From Sphingobacteriales bacterium (GTDB lineage Bacteria > Bacteroidota > Bacteroidia > Sphingobacteriales > Sphingobacteriaceae), in the NCBI GenBank assembly GCA_015654985.1, contig JAATFW010000084.1, forward strand, positions 1 through 47,554: 47,554 nucleotides of DNA, written 5' to 3'. Both the position numbers and the translations under genes were made by a program. Shown piece by piece: positions 43,793 through 47,554 of this stretch. Positions within the stretch are counted from its first letter, which is position 1. The number at the start of each line of letters is the position of its first letter. The notes under the pieces were generated by a model. It was not told the origin of the DNA, made no database searches, and worked only from the letters and a program-made list of their open reading frames with translations.

Positions 43793-43921
43793 GCTTTAAC
43801 AGCAATCAGGGCCTCTTATTAGTGCTCATAATATAAAAATTAACGCGTTTGAAGCTATTTATTAACAACATAACAACAAACAAATAGAATATTTAATACT
43901 TTTTAAAAAAAACTCGCTAAA

Positions 43922-46624
43922 GTGAAAAAAAATCTCATTTCCCTTCCTCTTTTGATTGCAATTACGGCTTTTGGACAGGACAAAGCCAGGGAAAGACATC
44001 CTATCGATATAGATGCAATCCGTCAGACAGAGCTAACCGGCGACGTCGGGCTTCGCCCAACTGTCATGTCTGTTCCTGCAAGCGAGTCCGAAACTGAGGC
44101 TTTTATAAAGAAATTCCCATCCAAAAAATACCTTACCTTCCCGGAAAGCCGTGATAATTCTATTCGTCTTTTAGATGGCATTCCTGAAAAATGGTTAACA
44201 TACAGAGAGAGGCAATTAACGTCATATAAAGACAAAGGCCGTCCCGGCGAGTACTTTGTCTTTCAGGTGGGAGTATACGCATCGTCTGTACCTTTAAAAA
44301 ATATCCGGATAAGTTTCGTTTCTACCGGCACAGGAAGTGAATTAATAAAAGGGCTTACATGCTTCAATTCTGAGGGAACATCCTTTCGGGGACTGAACTT
44401 CAAAAAGCAACTGAACCTGGAGCACAAAAAGGTATTGCCCTTATGGTTCGGGATCCAGCTTCCTAATGAAGCTAACCGGTTATTTAATGGACAGATTATC
44501 ATAAAGCCGGAAGGGTTACCGGCAACTTCTGTTGCTGTTACAATTACTATTGAAGGCAGTTCGATAGAAAATCATGGATATAATAACGAACAACAGCTAT
44601 CCAGGCTCGCCTGGCTCAATTCACGATTAGCCATTGACAATGATATTACTGCCGGGTTTAAACAGATTGTCCGCAATGAAAAAACGATATCCATATTGGG
44701 AAGGACCATTACTCTTTCTGATCAGGGACTCCCGGCCAACATTCAAACGTTTTTTGATGCAAATAACCAGAACCTTCTTCCCTCAGGGCAGCCCCTTCTT
44801 TCCAGGCCTGTAACTTTTATTGTTGAAGAGAACAACGGCAAACTAATGAAATTTAAATCAGGAAAGATTAAGTTTAAAGACCATTATCCGGGAAATACAG
44901 AATGGGAAACTACATTAAGCAATGAGCAGGTGCAGATCCGTCTGTCGGCAAAAGCCGAATATGATGGATTTATAGGATACAGTGCCCTTGTTACCTCACT
45001 TAAAGATATTGCAGTTCAGGATATCCGCCTTGAGATTCCACTCCGGCCTGAAAAAGCGATCTATATGATGGGCCTGGATAAAGAGGGCGGGTTCAGCCCG
45101 AAAGAATGGCAATGGAAGTGGGATGTTATTAATAAAAACCAGGATGAGGTATGGATGGGCGCCGTAAACGGGGGCTTGAAACTTAAGCTAAAGGGGAAAA
45201 ATTACCATAGGCAATTAATTAATATTTACTATCCTTTCGGACCGCTAAATGAGCCGGAATCATGGGGCAACAATAAAAAGGGCGGCGTTGATATAAGAAA
45301 TAATGATAAATATACTCTTATAAAAGCTTTCTCAGGTAACAGGACACTTTTAAAGGGCCAGACTTATCAATTTGATTTTGATCTCCTTGTAACGCCTTTT
45401 AAGCTCATTAATAAAGATATTCAGTTTAACGACAGATATTATCACTCAGACATTGATACCAGTCTTAATTTCATCAAAACCGCATCCGAACATGGCGCGA
45501 ACATTATTAATGTCCATCACAAGAAAGATATTTATCCATTTATTAATTATCCTTATATCGCCGAAAATATTCCTGATTTAAAAGCTTTCATTGACAGTTC
45601 CCATATAAAACATCTTAAAACAAAGCTCTATTATACCACAAGGGAATTAACAGTTAACGCACCGGAAATATGGGCAATGCGTGCCCTGAACAACGAAATT
45701 CTTTATCCAGGCCCGGGAATGGCAACAAGAACACTGGTCAATCCAAATGGGGTACATCCCTGGCTTGGTGAAAACTTTAAAGAAGACTTCATTCCTGCAT
45801 GGGTTGCTACTTTCACTCATGGTAAATATAAAGGACGACAGGATCTGGCTGTATTAACCACTCCCGACTCAAGACTGAACAACTTTTATGTTGAAGGCCT
45901 TGACTGGATGTGTAAGAACCTTCAGATAGATGGAATTTATATTGATGATCTTGCTCTCGACCGTGAAACCATGCGCAGAACAAGGAAGGTTTTAGACAGG
46001 GAACGCCCGGGAGCAAGGATAGATATGCATACCTGGAACCACTATAACCAGTATGCGAAATGGGCGTCATCTCTAAATCTGTATATGGACCTTCTGCCTT
46101 ACATAGATCAGCTATGGGTTGGGGAAGCGCGTGACTATGATCGCTCTCCCGACTACTGGCTTATTGAAACCAGCGGAATCCCGTTTGGATTAACTTCACA
46201 AATGCTGAATAAAGGCGGCAATAAATGGCGGGGAATGGTATTTGGAATCACCAACCGCTTTGGATGGCACAGCGCTCCAACGCCCGGATACATCTGGGGA
46301 TTCTGGGATGCATATAACATAGAAAAAAAACAAATGATAGGGTTCTGGGACAATTCGATCCCGGTCAGGAGCGACAATCCCGATACTAAGGCGACAATAT
46401 ATACAGAGAAAGATGAAGTAATCATTGCCCTTGCAAACTGGACGGACAAGCCTCAGAAATGCCGGCTCGAAATTAACTGGAAGGCACTTAATCTTTCCCC
46501 GGACGATGTTACAACTGAAGTACCCTATATAAAAGAATATCAGGAGGGCGGTAAGATTGATATTCTTAATGAAATTGACCTCGAAGGGGAGAAAGGCTTA
46601 CTTATCGTTCTTAAAAGGAAATAA
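43922..46624 (+). CDS. Large secreted glycoside hydrolase-like protein (DUF6067/GH123-like, uncertain)
   Basis: A 900-residue exported protein (signal LISLPLLIAITAFG; GTG start). It has an N-terminal beta-sandwich (PGEYFVFQVGVYASSVPLKN, as in GH123 N-domains), a central supersandwich region, then a TIM-barrel-like part with NFIKTASEHGANIINVHHKK, KTKLYYTTREL, NLQIDGIYIDDLALDRETM (probable catalytic-site Asp pair) and LPYIDQLWVGEARDYDRSPD, and a C-terminal beta domain (VIIALANWTDKPQKC). This fits Bacteroidota 'glycoside hydrolase domain-containing' DUF6067 proteins; GH123 or GH129-like N-acetylgalactosaminidase activity would suit the PUL, but I cannot prove it. Divergent from susC. Confidence 0.6.
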   Translation: MKKNLISLPLLIAITAFGQDKARERHPIDIDAIRQTELTGDVGLRPTVMSVPASESETEAFIKKFPSKKYLTFPESRDNSIRLLDGIPEKWLTYRERQLTSYKDKGRPGEYFVFQVGVYASSVPLKNIRISFVSTGTGSELIKGLTCFNSEGTSFRGLNFKKQLNLEHKKVLPLWFGIQLPNEANRLFNGQIIIKPEGLPATSVAVTITIEGSSIENHGYNNEQQLSRLAWLNSRLAIDNDITAGFKQIVRNEKTISILGRTITLSDQGLPANIQTFFDANNQNLLPSGQPLLSRPVTFIVEENNGKLMKFKSGKIKFKDHYPGNTEWETTLSNEQVQIRLSAKAEYDGFIGYSALVTSLKDIAVQDIRLEIPLRPEKAIYMMGLDKEGGFSPKEWQWKWDVINKNQDEVWMGAVNGGLKLKLKGKNYHRQLINIYYPFGPLNEPESWGNNKKGGVDIRNNDKYTLIKAFSGNRTLLKGQTYQFDFDLLVTPFKLINKDIQFNDRYYHSDIDTSLNFIKTASEHGANIINVHHKKDIYPFINYPYIAENIPDLKAFIDSSHIKHLKTKLYYTTRELTVNAPEIWAMRALNNEILYPGPGMATRTLVNPNGVHPWLGENFKEDFIPAWVATFTHGKYKGRQDLAVLTTPDSRLNNFYVEGLDWMCKNLQIDGIYIDDLALDRETMRRTRKVLDRERPGARIDMHTWNHYNQYAKWASSLNLYMDLLPYIDQLWVGEARDYDRSPDYWLIETSGIPFGLTSQMLNKGGNKWRGMVFGITNRFGWHSAPTPGYIWGFWDAYNIEKKQMIGFWDNSIPVRSDNPDTKATIYTEKDEVIIALANWTDKPQKCRLEINWKALNLSPDDVTTEVPYIKEYQEGGKIDILNEIDLEGEKGLLIVLKRK

Positions 46625-46654
46625 AACTATCAATATACATAACAATACATTTAT

Positions 46655-47554
46655 ATGAAGATTTATATTATAAAAAAACTAAACGTTATATGCTGCTTAT
46701 TTGCAGTGCTGGCTTACACAGCAGTTAACGCCCGGCCCATTGTGAAAATATATGCTGATCCAAAAGGGAAAGCAGAAGCAAAGGGAACAAAAAACGATCC
46801 TGTAAACAGTATCAGCACTGCACTCGGTCTCGCAAAAATCCAAAGCAACACAGGGGTTCAAGGTATCAGCATTGTCTTACGTAAAGGAATATATCCAATA
46901 GAAAGTACATTGGAAGTAGTACAGGGAAAGACATGGCATTCCTCTGTACCTCTAAGCATCGAAGCTTATAAAAAAGAGGAAGTAATATTGCACGGCGGCA
47001 GAATTATTTCTCAGGATCTTATAACGCCGGTAACAGATGAAGCATTCGGGAACCGTTTTATTCCTGAAGTCAGAAAAAAGATCAGGCAGGTAAACCTCTC
47101 TGATGCAGGGATCAGAGAGATTGGTAATCTGCGCCCGGTTGGATTCGGCAGACCTTACGGGCCTGCCTGGATGGAAATATTTATAAATGGCCTGCCCGGT
47201 AAAGTAGCGCGATGGCCGAACGAGGGTACCGTGCCAATTCATTCCGTTATCGATACAGGATCGATTCCCCGCAGAGGCGATACAACAAACAGGGGAGGAA
47301 TATTTACATACACGGAAACAAACCGGCCATCACGCTGGAAAGAACCAGGAAAAGTATGGATCTCAGGCTTTTTTATGTGGGGCTATGCTGCTGATGCTGT
47401 GCCATTAAAAGGCATAGACACATTGAACAAAACCATTTCAACACAAATACCAACTATGTATGGTTACGGAAGCGGAAAGCCATGGAGAGCATGGTACGCT
47501 TACAACCTTCCGGAAGAAATTGACCTCCCGGGAGAATATTACGTAGATGAAATA
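46655..47554 (+). CDS. Right-handed beta-helix protein, probable glycan-active enzyme (3' end cut)
   Basis: An open frame from ATG 46655 to the window edge (300 codons, no stop). It begins with a signal peptide (VICCLFAVLAYTAVNARP), then KIYADPKGKAEAKGTKNDPV, NSISTALGLAKIQ, ISIVLRKGIYPIESTLEV and LSIEAYKKEEVILHGG, the usual opening of parallel beta-helix (pectin-lyase fold) proteins such as GH110-type galactosidases and related Bacteroidota enzymes. Further on, GRPYGPAWMEIFINGLPGKVARWPN is typical of this group. The catalytic region lies beyond the window. It follows the 43922 gene by 30 nt and is probably co-transcribed. Confidence 0.7.
   Translation, partial: MKIYIIKKLNVICCLFAVLAYTAVNARPIVKIYADPKGKAEAKGTKNDPVNSISTALGLAKIQSNTGVQGISIVLRKGIYPIESTLEVVQGKTWHSSVPLSIEAYKKEEVILHGGRIISQDLITPVTDEAFGNRFIPEVRKKIRQVNLSDAGIREIGNLRPVGFGRPYGPAWMEIFINGLPGKVARWPNEGTVPIHSVIDTGSIPRRGDTTNRGGIFTYTETNRPSRWKEPGKVWISGFFMWGYAADAVPLKGIDTLNKTISTQIPTMYGYGSGKPWRAWYAYNLPEEIDLPGEYYVDEI

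Noticed and set aside
1-47554. tRNA, rRNA, CRISPR arrays, insertion sequences or prophage genes
   Set aside because: No cloverleaf, rRNA core sequence, regular spacer-repeat array, transposase motif or phage gene was recognised anywhere in the window.

Overview
The window looks like chromosomal DNA from a Bacteroidota, most probably a Sphingobacteriaceae relative (Pedobacter/Arcticibacter type). The evidence is a SusC/SusD pair, a type IX secretion (T9SS type B) C-terminal domain, lineage families such as DUF6427, DUF4834 and YwbE, A-rich rather than Shine-Dalgarno gene starts, and repeated TAnnTTTG -7 promoter boxes. The assignment below family level is inference.

Layout. (1) 1-6.1 kb: housekeeping. 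A DUF6427 membrane protein (cut by the window edge), a DinB-like protein, a YjjG-type HAD phosphatase and upp lie on the minus strand; uvrB, ywbE and a DUF4834 gene lie on the plus strand. (2) 6.1-13 kb: a large secreted T9SS type B protein, a YfhO-family membrane gene interrupted by one in-frame stop codon, and two glycosyltransferases (GT2, GT4). (3) 13.0-21.1 kb: a pseudaminic acid (Pse) operon. It encodes a GNGPSL-motif protein that is a candidate Pse transferase, PseB, PseC, an SpsF/PseF-like cytidylyltransferase, a PseG-PseH fusion, PseI and a Wzx-like flippase. It fires divergently from the GT4/GT2 pair out of a perfect 19-nt palindrome that carries a -7 box on each strand. (4) 21.2-47.5 kb: a large polysaccharide utilisation locus (PUL). 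Minus strand, in order of transcription: SusC, SusD, GH3, a DUF1080 remnant, a six-hairpin glycosidase, a LacI regulator, GH36-like, then from a second promoter GH20, a sugar MFS transporter, NagA, NagB, GH106-like and GH97. Plus strand: a 900-residue glycosidase-like protein and a beta-helix protein cut by the window end.

How it works together. SusC/SusD would import an oligosaccharide; secreted and periplasmic GH3, GH20, GH36, GH97, GH106 and the divergent enzymes would trim it; the MFS transporter, NagA and NagB would take released N-acetylhexosamine to fructose-6-phosphate. Three near-identical 12-bp elements (GTGTnCGnnCAC) sit at the two main minus-strand promoters. In two of them the operator begins on the last base of the -7 box, and the two at susC are 32 bp apart. 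I infer that they are operators of the LacI protein encoded in the locus, making this a two-promoter regulon built around an amino-sugar-containing glycan.

The most notable items are the LacI operator set, the palindromic divergent promoter with apparent leaderless starts and an 8-codon leader ORF, the candidate pseudaminyltransferase with the PseG-PseH fusion, the two weakly classified glycosidases, the YfhO nonsense codon and the DUF1080 gene remnant.
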